From assembly GCA_020425485.1 (NCBI GenBank), contig JAGQRL010000276.1, forward strand, positions 1-12,626: a DNA stretch of 12,626 bases, read 5' to 3'. Numbering within the stretch: position 1 is the first letter of the stretch; every line of letters starts with the position of its first letter. Below, piece after piece: positions 1 through 6,815 of this stretch. The notes beneath the pieces were generated by a model that worked only from the letters and a program-made list of their open reading frames with translations, was not told the DNA's origin and made no database searches. A program made the translations under genes and the position numbers. The stretch is from Rhodospirillaceae bacterium. Lineage in GTDB: Bacteria > Pseudomonadota > Alphaproteobacteria > DSM-16000 > Inquilinaceae.

Positions 1-2
1 TC

Positions 3-1043
3 GTGACGCCGGGCGACGATGGCGAACTGAAACCCTTCAGCTTCGATGTCAGCCTGACGGAGCTGACCTGCGCCAAGGTCGACAACGTCAACCTGACGCG
101 GGCGAAGCTGGCCAACGCCTTCGTCATGCAGACCGACCTGACCGATTCCATCCTCAAGGATGCCCGCCTGATCCGCACCAACCTGGCCAATTCCGACCTC
201 ACCGGCTGCGACCTGGAAGGGGCGGACCTGACCGACGCCAACCTGTCGGGTGCGGTGCTGCACGGGGCCGACCTCACCGGCACGCGGATGTACCGCACCA
301 ACCTGCAGAATGCCGACCTGAGCGGGGCGATCTACGAAACCACCGACCTTGCCAACGCCAACCTGACCGATGCGCGGGTGAGCCGGTCTGCCGCCACGCT
401 GCGGCTGCCGATGGAAGAGGTGCTGCAGCTCCACGCCCAATGGGTGGACTCCAACGGCAAAACCGGCGAGCGCGCCGATCTGTCTGAAATCGACGTGCAC
501 GACTTCGATTTCAGCGGCCGCAACCTGTCGGCCTCGATCCTGCGCTGCACCGGCTTGCGGTCGGCCAACCTCCAGCGCAGCTCGCTGGCCATGGCGGATT
601 TGTCGCTGGCCGACCTGCGCGGCGCCGACCTGACGCTGGCGGATCTGCGCGGCGCCAACCTCCAGCGCGCCTCCCTCAACGGCGCCACCATGGGCCGGGC
701 GGTGCTGTCGCCGCTGCACATCAATGGCGGCGGCGCCTTCATCTGGCAGGTCAACCTGGCGCGCGCCCGCATGGAGCGGGTGCAGCTGACCGAGGCCGAC
801 CTGGAAGGCGCACAGATGCCCAACGCCAACCTCAGGCGCGCCTCCCTGCGCGGCAGCAGCATCCGGGTGGCCAACCTGTCGGGGGCCAACCTGTCCTTTG
901 CCGACTTGCGCGACACCGACATGTCGGACGCCGACCTGACGGATGCCGACCTCACCGGGGCCAACTTCACCGGCGCCCGGCTGTCCGGCGTCGGGCTCGA
1001 CCGGGCGATCACCGAGCGCACGGTCGGCCTGAAACCCGGCTGA
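3..1043 (+). CDS. Pentapeptide-repeat protein, possibly 5'-truncated by the window edge
   Basis: Seen: two blocks of A(D/N)LxxA-type pentapeptide repeats, about residues 15-128 and 155-335, which should fold as right-handed quadrilateral beta-helices. Between them lies a non-repeat helical stretch (about 129-156) with L-x2-H-x2-W (H144, W147) followed by S-x-G-x2-G, a linker I associate with alphaproteobacterial pentapeptide proteins. Residues 201-220 come from a near-identical 30-bp tandem duplication (606-635 and 636-665). The first usable codon is a GTG at 3, but the frame is open to the window edge, so the protein may start upstream. There is no signal peptide or membrane segment in the visible part. 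Pentapeptide proteins range from DNA mimics that protect gyrase to scaffolds, and nothing here selects one role. The stop lies 55 bases before dapF on the same strand. Family assignment is firm; function is unknown. Confidence 0.88.
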   Translation: MTPGDDGELKPFSFDVSLTELTCAKVDNVNLTRAKLANAFVMQTDLTDSILKDARLIRTNLANSDLTGCDLEGADLTDANLSGAVLHGADLTGTRMYRTNLQNADLSGAIYETTDLANANLTDARVSRSAATLRLPMEEVLQLHAQWVDSNGKTGERADLSEIDVHDFDFSGRNLSASILRCTGLRSANLQRSSLAMADLSLADLRGADLTLADLRGANLQRASLNGATMGRAVLSPLHINGGGAFIWQVNLARARMERVQLTEADLEGAQMPNANLRRASLRGSSIRVANLSGANLSFADLRDTDMSDADLTDADLTGANFTGARLSGVGLDRAITERTVGLKPG

Positions 1044-1068
1044 CGACCCGATCGGCGGGCGCTATGGT
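1040..1068 (+). promoter_or_regulatory. Candidate sigma-70-type promoter of the dapF-mtaB-mipZ operon
   Basis: A -35-like CTGACG (1040-1045) and a -10-like TATGGT (1063-1068) are separated by 17 bases, 30 bases upstream of the dapF start. Each box matches four of six consensus bases. The -35 box overlaps the stop codon of the upstream gene. Prediction by eye only. Confidence 0.35.
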
Positions 1069-1098
1069 CCGTCGGACGACCGGCGGGAACCAGCGGCG

Positions 1099-1974
1099 AT
1101 GTACGCCTTCACCAAGCAACAGGCCTTCGGCAACGATTTCGTGGTGATCGATGGGCGCACCGAAGCGGTGCAGCTCGCCACCGCCGTCGTGCGCCGCATC
1201 TGTGACCGGCGCTTCGGCGTCGGCTGCGACCAGCTCATCGTGCTGCGCCCGGCGCCCGCCACGGCCCCCGATGCCGCCGCCTATATGCAGATCTTCAACG
1301 CCGATGGCGGCGAGGCGGAAGCCTGCGGCAACGCCACCCGCGGCGTCGCCCAGACGTTGATGGCCGAAACCGGGCGCGGCGAGGTGGTGGTGGTCACGCG
1401 GGCAGGGCGGCTGGCCTGCCGGGCGGAAGCGGACGGCCGGGTGACCGTGGATATGGGGCCGGTGGGCACCGAGTGGCAGGAAATCCCGCTGGCCAGGCCG
1501 GCCGATACGCTGGCGGTGCCACTGGGCATCGCCGGCCTGCCGGATGCGGTGGCGGTGAATATCGGCAATCCCCACGCGGTGCATTTCGTCGCCGACACCC
1601 TGGCGATGGACCTGGCGACGCTGGGTCCGCAGGTGGAACACCACCCGCTGTTCCCGGAGCGCACCAACACCGAATTCGCCACCCTGATCGGGCCGGACCG
1701 GGTGCGCATGCGCATCTGGGAGCGCGGTGCGGGGGAAACCGGTGCATCGGGTAGCGGGGCGTGCGCCACCGCGGTGGCGGCGGCCCGCCGCGGCCTCACC
1801 GGGCGGAAGGTGGAGGTGGTGTTCGCCACCGGCAGCCTGACCATCGCCTGGCTCGACAACGGCCGGGTGGAGATGACGGGCGGGGTGGAAACCAGCTTCA
1901 CCGGCGTGCTCGCTCCCGATCTGTTCGCCCCTGGCCTATCCGCCGCCGACGAATGCCCCGGGGCGGCCGCATGA
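1099..1974 (+). CDS. dapF: Diaminopimelate epimerase (DapF) with Ser at the second catalytic Cys position
   Basis: DapF interconverts LL- and meso-diaminopimelate in the cytoplasm, the penultimate step of lysine synthesis and the source of meso-DAP for peptidoglycan. The 291-residue product begins with the family N-terminus (KQQAFGNDFVVID), and has the first catalytic-site motif EACGNATRG (Cys76), the GNPHAV segment near residue 156 and the WERGAGET segment at 207-214. Oddity: the family's second active-site motif is ACG(S/T)GACA, whose first Cys is the catalytic acid/base (Cys217 in H. influenzae). Here it reads ASGSGACA, with Ser217 encoded by TCG; the remaining Cys222 aligns with the non-catalytic Cys. 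Gly also replaces the usual Cys after CGNATR. The ATG at 1099 follows GGGA at 1085-1088. The TGA overlaps the mtaB ATG by 4 bases. Family identity is strong; full epimerase activity is uncertain because of Ser217. Confidence 0.93.
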   Translation: MYAFTKQQAFGNDFVVIDGRTEAVQLATAVVRRICDRRFGVGCDQLIVLRPAPATAPDAAAYMQIFNADGGEAEACGNATRGVAQTLMAETGRGEVVVVTRAGRLACRAEADGRVTVDMGPVGTEWQEIPLARPADTLAVPLGIAGLPDAVAVNIGNPHAVHFVADTLAMDLATLGPQVEHHPLFPERTNTEFATLIGPDRVRMRIWERGAGETGASGSGACATAVAAARRGLTGRKVEVVFATGSLTIAWLDNGRVEMTGGVETSFTGVLAPDLFAPGLSAADECPGAAA

Positions 1975-3236
1975 CGGTGCGGGTCCAGACCTTCGGGTGC
2001 CGGCTCAACATCCTGGAAAGTGCGGTGATCGACGGCCACCTGCGTGCCGCCGGGGCGGCCGATACCGTGGTGGTGAACACCTGTGCGGTGACGGCGGAAG
2101 CCGAACGCCAGGCCCGCCAGGCGATCCGCCGGGCGCGGCGCGACCACCCGCAGGCCCGCATCGTCGTCACCGGCTGTGCCGCCCAGATCGATCCCGACGG
2201 CTATGCCGCCCTGCCGGGCGTGGACCGGGTGGTGGGCAACCACGCCAAGCTGCTGGCGGAAACCTGGGGGCCGGGCGATGACCCGGCAGCGGCGGATGAT
2301 GTGCCGGATATCGCCACCATCCGCGAAACCGCCGGCCATCTGATCGATGGCTTCGCCGGCCCGCACGACCGCAGCCGCGCCATCGTGGAGGTGCAGAACG
2401 GCTGCGATCACCGCTGCACCTTCTGCATCATCCCCATGGGCCGCGGCCCGTCGCGCTCCGTCCCCGTGGGCCAGGTGGTGCGCCAGACCGAACGGCTGGT
2501 GGAGAACGGCTATCGCGAGGTGGTGCTGTCGGGCGTCGACCTCACCAGCTACGGCGCCGATCTGCCGGGCCGGCCGACGCTGGGCCAGATGGTGCGCCGC
2601 CTGCTGAAGCTGGTGCCGGGACTGCCCAGGCTGCGCCTTTCCTCGCTGGATCCGGCGGAGATCGATGCCGATCTGTGGCACCTGATCGCCGAGGAACCGC
2701 GGCTGATGCCGCACCTGCACCTGTCGGTGCAGGCGGGCGACGACATGGTGCTGAAGCGCATGAAGCGCCGCCACCTGCGTGCCGACGTGCTGGCGGTGTG
2801 TGCGCGGGCGCGGGCGCTGCGGCCGGAGATCGCCTTCGGCGCCGACCTGATTGCCGGCTTCCCCACCGAAACCGACGCCATGTTCCAGAACACCCTGGAT
2901 CTGGTGGCCGAAGCCGGGCTCACCTTCCTCCACGTGTTTCCCTACAGCGAACGCGCCGGCACGCCGGCCGCCCGCATGCCCGCCGTGGCCAAGCCGGTGC
3001 GCAAGGCCCGTGCCGCCCGGCTGCGCGATGCCGGGGCGGCAGCGCTTGTGCGCCATCTCGCTGCCTGTGGCGGCCGCCGCATCGGCGTGCTGATGGAAGG
3101 CGATGGGGCGGGCCGGGCGGAGGACTTCACGCCGGTTGCCCTGGCCGGTGACGATCTGCCGCCCGGCAGCCTGGTGGCGGCCGAGGTGCTGGGGCACGAC
3201 GGTGCCCGCTTGCAGGCCCGGCTGGTCCGCCGGTGA
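1971..3236 (+). CDS. mtaB: tRNA (N6-threonylcarbamoyladenosine-37) methylthiotransferase MtaB
   Basis: MtaB is a radical-SAM enzyme that converts t6A37 to ms2t6A37 in tRNAs reading ANN codons. The 421-residue product has the N-terminal MTTase domain with its three cluster cysteines, Cys10 (TFGCRLN), Cys38 (VNTCAVT) and Cys69 (VTGCAAQ). The radical-SAM C-x3-C-x2-C motif follows at Cys145, Cys149 and Cys152 (GCDHRCTFC), then RGPSRS. The C-terminus (about 358-421) is a basic, TRAM-like RNA-binding region. TFGCRLN at the N-terminus favours MtaB over MiaB. The start is the ATG overlapping the dapF stop (ATGA). The frame is open upstream to 1761, but that lies inside dapF and precedes the conserved N-terminus. 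The stop overlaps the mipZ GTG by 4 bases, suggesting translational coupling. Confidence 0.94.
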   Translation: MTVRVQTFGCRLNILESAVIDGHLRAAGAADTVVVNTCAVTAEAERQARQAIRRARRDHPQARIVVTGCAAQIDPDGYAALPGVDRVVGNHAKLLAETWGPGDDPAAADDVPDIATIRETAGHLIDGFAGPHDRSRAIVEVQNGCDHRCTFCIIPMGRGPSRSVPVGQVVRQTERLVENGYREVVLSGVDLTSYGADLPGRPTLGQMVRRLLKLVPGLPRLRLSSLDPAEIDADLWHLIAEEPRLMPHLHLSVQAGDDMVLKRMKRRHLRADVLAVCARARALRPEIAFGADLIAGFPTETDAMFQNTLDLVAEAGLTFLHVFPYSERAGTPAARMPAVAKPVRKARAARLRDAGAAALVRHLAACGGRRIGVLMEGDGAGRAEDFTPVALAGDDLPPGSLVAAEVLGHDGARLQARLVRR

Positions 3237-4045
3237 GCGCGCCGCTTCGTCCGCCGCCGGGCCGGCGGCCGCGCTGCCTGGTGCTGGGCAATGAAAAGGG
3301 CGGCAGCGGCAAGTCCACCACCGCCTTGCATCTGGCGGTGGCCGCCCTGCACGGCGGCGCGCGCGTCGGCCTGCTCGACCTCGACACCGACCAGGGCACG
3401 GCGGCCCGCTTCTACGAAAACCGCGTCGCCCATGCCGGCGTTGCCGAAGGGCCGGTGCCGCTGCCCGTGTGGGTGGACGGCGTGGCGCCCGAAGCCGGGC
3501 CGGAGAGGCTGGACGAGGTGCTGGCGCGAACCGACCTCGACCTTGTGGTGGTCGATACGCCGGGCAGCCCCAGCCCGCTCGGCCGCATCGCCCACAGCTT
3601 CGCCGATGTGCTGGTGACCCCCATCAACGACAGCTTCGTCGACCTCGACCTGATCGCCCGCGCGGTGCCGGACGACGGCAAGCCGCCGCCGCTGGGCCCC
3701 TACGCCGCCATGGTGTTCGACCAGCGCAAGCGGCGCATGGCGCGCGACGGCCGCTCGATCGACTGGGTGGTGCTGCGCAACCGGCTTAGCAACCTGGATG
3801 CGCGCAACAAGCGGGAGATGGCCGATGCGCTGGCCAAGCTGTCGCGCCGCATCGGCTTCCGCACCGCACCGGGCTTCGGCGAGCGCGTGGTGTTCCGCGA
3901 GCTGTTCCGCCAGGGCCTCACGGTGCTGGACCTGCCGCCCGACGGCCTGACCATGAGCCAGGTGGCGGCCCGCCAGGAGCTGCGGGCGCTGGTGGTGGCC
4001 CTCGGCCCGGTTCTGGTGGCCGATCCGGCCGGCACCAGCCGCTGA
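3233..4045 (+). CDS. mipZ: Division-plane positioning ATPase MipZ (ParA/MinD superfamily)
   Basis: In Caulobacter, MipZ dimerises on ATP, forms a gradient from the ParB-bound pole and inhibits FtsZ polymerisation, so that the Z-ring assembles at midcell. Seen: a deviant Walker A at residues 19-29 (GNEKGGSGKST), LLDLDTDQ with the switch I aspartate near 51, a Walker B region VVVDTPG, and the stretches VTPINDSFVDLDL, DWVVLRNRL and GFGERVVFRELF, which I recognise as characteristic of MipZ rather than ParA or MinD. Length (270) is close to Caulobacter MipZ. The start is GTG, overlapping the mtaB stop as GTGA; the next residues are a Pro/Arg-rich lead before the first strand. Third gene of an overlapping operon, linking division placement to dapF and mtaB expression. 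No parB lies nearby, which is expected because mipZ is normally unlinked from parAB. Confidence 0.92.
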   Translation: MSAPLRPPPGRRPRCLVLGNEKGGSGKSTTALHLAVAALHGGARVGLLDLDTDQGTAARFYENRVAHAGVAEGPVPLPVWVDGVAPEAGPERLDEVLARTDLDLVVVDTPGSPSPLGRIAHSFADVLVTPINDSFVDLDLIARAVPDDGKPPPLGPYAAMVFDQRKRRMARDGRSIDWVVLRNRLSNLDARNKREMADALAKLSRRIGFRTAPGFGERVVFRELFRQGLTVLDLPPDGLTMSQVAARQELRALVVALGPVLVADPAGTSR

Positions 4046-4113
4046 ATTGCCGGGATCGCGGCCCCACATTAGAGGCACCGAACCCATCGGCTGGGACAAT
4101 CAGGATTGAGGTG

Positions 4114-4869
4114 ATGGCCGATCGAAGTTCCAAGGTTCCGACCACCCGGCCCGGCCAACTCGACCGAACCGCCGAGCAGGCGGCCGGCCAGGCGGAGGTG
4201 GATGCCTTCGTTCAGCGCCTGCGCACCGCACCGGCGCAGGCGGCCGCGGCGGGCGGCGAGCGCGGCCGGCTGATCTTCGCCATGGACGCCACGGCGAGCC
4301 GCGAGCCCACCTGGGACCGCGCCTGCCAGCTCCAGGCGGAGATGTTCGAAAGCACCGCCGATCTCGGCGGGCTCGATGTGCAGCTCGTGTTCTACCGCGG
4401 CTTCCGCGAATGCAAGGCGAGCCCCTTTGTGTCCGATGCCCGCGCCCTGCTGAAGCGGATGACGGCGGTGCGTTGCATGGGCGGGCACACCCAGTTGAAG
4501 CGGGTGCTGCTGCACGCCCGCAAGCAGACCGAGCAGAAGAAGGTCAACGCCCTGGTGTTCGTCGGCGACTGCTTTGAGGAGGAGATCGACGACGTGTGCC
4601 AGGCGGCGGGCGAGCTGGGGCTGCGCGGCGTGCCGGCCTTCATGTTCCACGAGGGGCCGGACCCGGTGGCGGCCAAGGTGTTCAAGGAAGTCGCCCGGCT
4701 CACCGGCGGGGCCTACTGCCCGTTCGATTCCCGCAGTGCCAGGCAGCTGAAGGACCTGCTGGGGGCGGTCGCCGTCTATGCCGCCGGCGGGCTGAAGGCG
4801 CTGGGGGACTATGGGCGGCGCCGCGGCGGCGAAGCGCTCAGGCTCACCAGTCAGGTGGGCCGGCGGTAG
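4114..4869 (+). CDS. von Willebrand factor A (VWA)-like protein of unknown function
   Basis: The 251-residue protein looks soluble, with no signal peptide or membrane helix. After a polar N-terminus (1-50) comes a VWA-type Rossmann fold. Strand one ends in a variant MIDAS motif D58-x-T60-x-S62 (FAMDATAS); GGHTQ near 130 could supply the MIDAS threonine; LVFVGDCFEEE near 150 supplies the next acidic cluster. FxxVARLTGGAY follows near 190, typical of the last VWA strand. I recognise it as a conserved alphaproteobacterial hypothetical, but its partner and role are unknown to me. AGGA (4102-4105), 8 bases upstream, favours ATG 4114 over the in-frame GTG at 4111. It is 68 bases downstream of mipZ on the same strand and may be co-transcribed. 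It converges on the EamA gene with 30 bases between stops. Confidence 0.85.
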   Translation: MADRSSKVPTTRPGQLDRTAEQAAGQAEVDAFVQRLRTAPAQAAAAGGERGRLIFAMDATASREPTWDRACQLQAEMFESTADLGGLDVQLVFYRGFRECKASPFVSDARALLKRMTAVRCMGGHTQLKRVLLHARKQTEQKKVNALVFVGDCFEEEIDDVCQAAGELGLRGVPAFMFHEGPDPVAAKVFKEVARLTGGAYCPFDSRSARQLKDLLGAVAVYAAGGLKALGDYGRRRGGEALRLTSQVGRR

Positions 4870-4882
4870 AGGGTTTTTCGGT

Positions 4883-4899
4883 GGAGCTGCACCGGCTCC
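4883..4899. terminator. Weak hairpin between convergent VWA and EamA genes
   Basis: GGAGC (4883-4887) and GCTCC (4895-4899) can pair around a 7-base loop in the 30-base gap between two convergent stop codons. A TTTTT run lies at 4874-4878, on the wrong side for a plus-strand intrinsic terminator, and the minus strand reads A there. It might act as a weak bidirectional stop or be chance in GC-rich DNA. Confidence 0.2.
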
Positions 4900-5733
4900 T
4901 CACATGCGCATGGCGGCAACCCCGGCGGCGATGGCGGCGGCGGACAGCCAGCGCCGGCCGCCCACGGGTTCGCGCAGCACCACCGCGGCGATGATCAGCG
5001 CAAACAGGATGCTCGTCTCCCTGAGAGCGGCCACCAGCGCCACCGGTGCCTGGGTGAAGGCCCACACGGCGATCCAATAGGCCCCCAGCGACATCGCACC
5101 GGCCGCCAGCCCGCTCGCCCACACCGTGCGGAAGCCGGCGAAGGCGCTGCGGCCGCGCACCAGCCGGGCATAGAGGGTCATGGCCAGGGCGTCGCCCACC
5201 ACCATCCACAAGATGAAGCCCGCGGCCGTGCCGGCGGCCCGCGCGCCCACCGCATCCACCAGCGTGTAGGCGGCGGTGAAGCCGGCGGTGGCGACGGCGA
5301 AACCCACCGCCCGGCCGCCCATGCGCCCCGGCCCGCCCGCCGCCATCGCCAGAATGCCGGCGGAAATCGCACAGATGGCCAAGAGGCCGCCCAGGCTCAG
5401 CGGCTCGCCCAGCACGGCGGCCGAGACGACGGTGACGATCAGCGGTGCGGTGCCGCGGGCGAGCGGATAGGCCTGGGAGAGATCGGCATGGGCATAGGCC
5501 TGCACCAGAAACAGCTTGTAGCCGGTGTGCAGCAGGGCGGCGGCGGCAATCCAGCCCCAGGCCGCGGCATCGGGCCGGGCGACGAAGGGCAGCAGCGGCA
5601 GGGCGATGCCCGCCTGCACCAGCGCCAGCATCAGCATCGCCGACAGCCGGTCGAGCCCCAGCTTGAGGATGGAGTTCCATCCGGCATGCAGCACTGCGGC
5701 GAGCAGCACCGCCAGGAACACGGCAGCGTCCAT
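4900..5733 (-). CDS. EamA/DMT-superfamily inner-membrane transporter
   Basis: A 277-residue hydrophobic protein with about ten predicted transmembrane helices arranged as two EamA-like halves, roughly 1-130 and 143-277. Family features seen: the N-terminal LHAGWNSILK segment, a glycine/alanine-rich core, ARGTAPLIVTVVSAAVLGEP closing the first half and ALRETSILFALIIAAVVLRE-type sequence closing the second, both with the Glu-Pro near the last helix typical of drug/metabolite transporters. EamA proteins usually export metabolites or amino acids; the substrate cannot be read from sequence. It is divergent from the LysR-type gene across a 116-base gap, so that regulator probably controls it. The start ATG at 5733 has no strong Shine-Dalgarno. 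The tail ends a few residues after the last helix, so the gene appears complete. Confidence 0.88.
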   Translation of the reverse strand: MDAAVFLAVLLAAVLHAGWNSILKLGLDRLSAMLMLALVQAGIALPLLPFVARPDAAAWGWIAAAALLHTGYKLFLVQAYAHADLSQAYPLARGTAPLIVTVVSAAVLGEPLSLGGLLAICAISAGILAMAAGGPGRMGGRAVGFAVATAGFTAAYTLVDAVGARAAGTAAGFILWMVVGDALAMTLYARLVRGRSAFAGFRTVWASGLAAGAMSLGAYWIAVWAFTQAPVALVAALRETSILFALIIAAVVLREPVGGRRWLSAAAIAAGVAAMRM

Positions 5734-5849
5734 CGAACAGTCCAGAGGTGAAGGGGCGGGAGCGCAGGTTTGTGCGTAAGTTCACGATAGCGCTTTCCAG
5801 ATCGCTGAAATAACGATATTTTCTCAGAAACTATGTGAGGAAAGCGCAC
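5734..5849. promoter_or_regulatory. AT-rich divergent promoter/operator region between EamA and LysR genes
   Basis: This 116-base gap contains the most AT-rich stretch in the left part of the window (about 5800-5835). Short dyads seen: AGCG-N10-CGCT around 5789-5806, AATA-N4-TATT around 5809-5820, and TTTCT-C-AGAAA at 5820-5830. LysR regulators commonly bind such imperfect dyads (T-N11-A type) between themselves and a divergent target. GTGAGGA at 5835-5841 provides a good ribosome-binding site for ATG 5850. Exact operator and promoter positions cannot be fixed by eye. Confidence 0.45.
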
Positions 5850-6758
5850 ATGAAACGCGGCGCCCTGCCGCTCAACGCCCTGCGCGCCTTTGAATCCGCT
5901 GCCCGCCTCGGCCGCATGGGCGATGCCGCAGCCGAGCTGGGGGTGACCCACGGCGCCATCAGCCGGCAGATCCGCGGGCTGGAAACACTGCTCGGCGTGC
6001 GCCTGTTCGAAGGGCCGCGCAACCGGCCGGTGCTCACCCCTGCGGCCGAGCGCCTGCTGCCGCGGCTGACCGAGGCGTTCGACGGGGTGGAGGAAGCGGT
6101 CGCCCGCCTGGTCGGCGGCGAGCGGCGGACGCTCGATGTGTCGGCGCTGGGCACCTTCACCATGCGCTGGCTGATCCCGCGCCTCCACGCCTTCCAGCAG
6201 GACCACCCGGACATCGAGGTGCGGCTGACGGCGGAGGATGCGCCGGTGGATTTCAGCCGCCAGCGGCTGGATGTGGCGATCCGCGTCGGCCATGGCGACT
6301 GGGGGGTGGCCATCGTGACGCCGCTGTTCGAGGACCGCGTCGGCCCGGTGCTGAGCCCGCGCCTGAAGCCGCCCGAGCGCATCGCCGATTGGCGCGGCCT
6401 CGCCGGCCTGCCCCTGCTGCACACCAAGACACGGCCCACCGCGTGGCCGGAATGGTGCCGCATGGCCGGCGCCTCCCTGCCCCTGGAGGGCCGCCAGTTC
6501 GAGCACTTCTATTTCATGCTGGAAGCGGCCACCGCCGGGCTGGGCGTGGCGATCGCGCCGGAACCCCTGGTGCGCGACGACCTGGCAGGCGGCCGCCTGG
6601 CGGCCCCCTTCGGCTTCCAGCCCAGCGGCCGCACCTATGTGGCGCTGCGCCGGCCGGGGGCGGGGCGGGATGCTGCGGCCTTCGTCGCCTGGCTGGTGCG
6701 CCAGGCGGAAGACGAAAACCGCGCGGTCGCCGGCCAGCCCCTGCACACCAGCGGGTGA
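5850..6758 (+). CDS. LysR-family transcriptional regulator, GcvA-like
   Basis: A 302-residue protein of standard LysR length. Residues 7-66 form the winged helix-turn-helix: LPLNALRAFESAAR opens it in GcvA-subfamily style, the recognition helix is near 33-45 (THGAISRQIRGLE), and GVRLFE follows. Residues about 90-295 form the periplasmic-binding-protein-like effector domain, with LDVAIRVGHGDW near 140 and GLGVAIAPEPLV near 230. Start choice: ATG 5850 is preceded by GAGGA at a good distance; an in-frame GTG at 5835 would add five non-conserved residues and lies in the ribosome-binding site. It is divergent from the EamA transporter, the usual arrangement for a LysR protein autoregulating and controlling its neighbour. 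Despite GcvA resemblance there is no glycine-cleavage gene nearby, so the effector is unknown. Confidence 0.92.
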   Translation: MKRGALPLNALRAFESAARLGRMGDAAAELGVTHGAISRQIRGLETLLGVRLFEGPRNRPVLTPAAERLLPRLTEAFDGVEEAVARLVGGERRTLDVSALGTFTMRWLIPRLHAFQQDHPDIEVRLTAEDAPVDFSRQRLDVAIRVGHGDWGVAIVTPLFEDRVGPVLSPRLKPPERIADWRGLAGLPLLHTKTRPTAWPEWCRMAGASLPLEGRQFEHFYFMLEAATAGLGVAIAPEPLVRDDLAGGRLAAPFGFQPSGRTYVALRRPGAGRDAAAFVAWLVRQAEDENRAVAGQPLHTSG

Positions 6759-6815
6759 CGCGCCCGCTCCGCACCCCCATCTTCAAGGGAAAAGCCTGCA
6801 CCATCGGGGAGCATA

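Noticed and set aside
332..1021. A 229-codon minus-strand frame opposite the pentapeptide gene
   Set aside because: Its Arg/Ser/Ala-rich repetition is just the complement of the pentapeptide repeat.
1761..1970. Upstream extension of mtaB
   Set aside because: It would lie inside dapF; the conserved MtaB N-terminus begins at the ATG at 1971, which overlaps the dapF stop.
1281..3197. A 638-codon open frame on the minus strand across dapF and mtaB
   Set aside because: It lies antisense to two clearly identified genes, has His/Arg/Ala-rich low-complexity translation and no domain. Long antisense frames are expected in DNA this GC-rich.
2942..4099. A 385-codon minus-strand frame opposite mtaB and mipZ
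   Set aside because: Same reason: antisense of conserved genes, with no recognisable motif.
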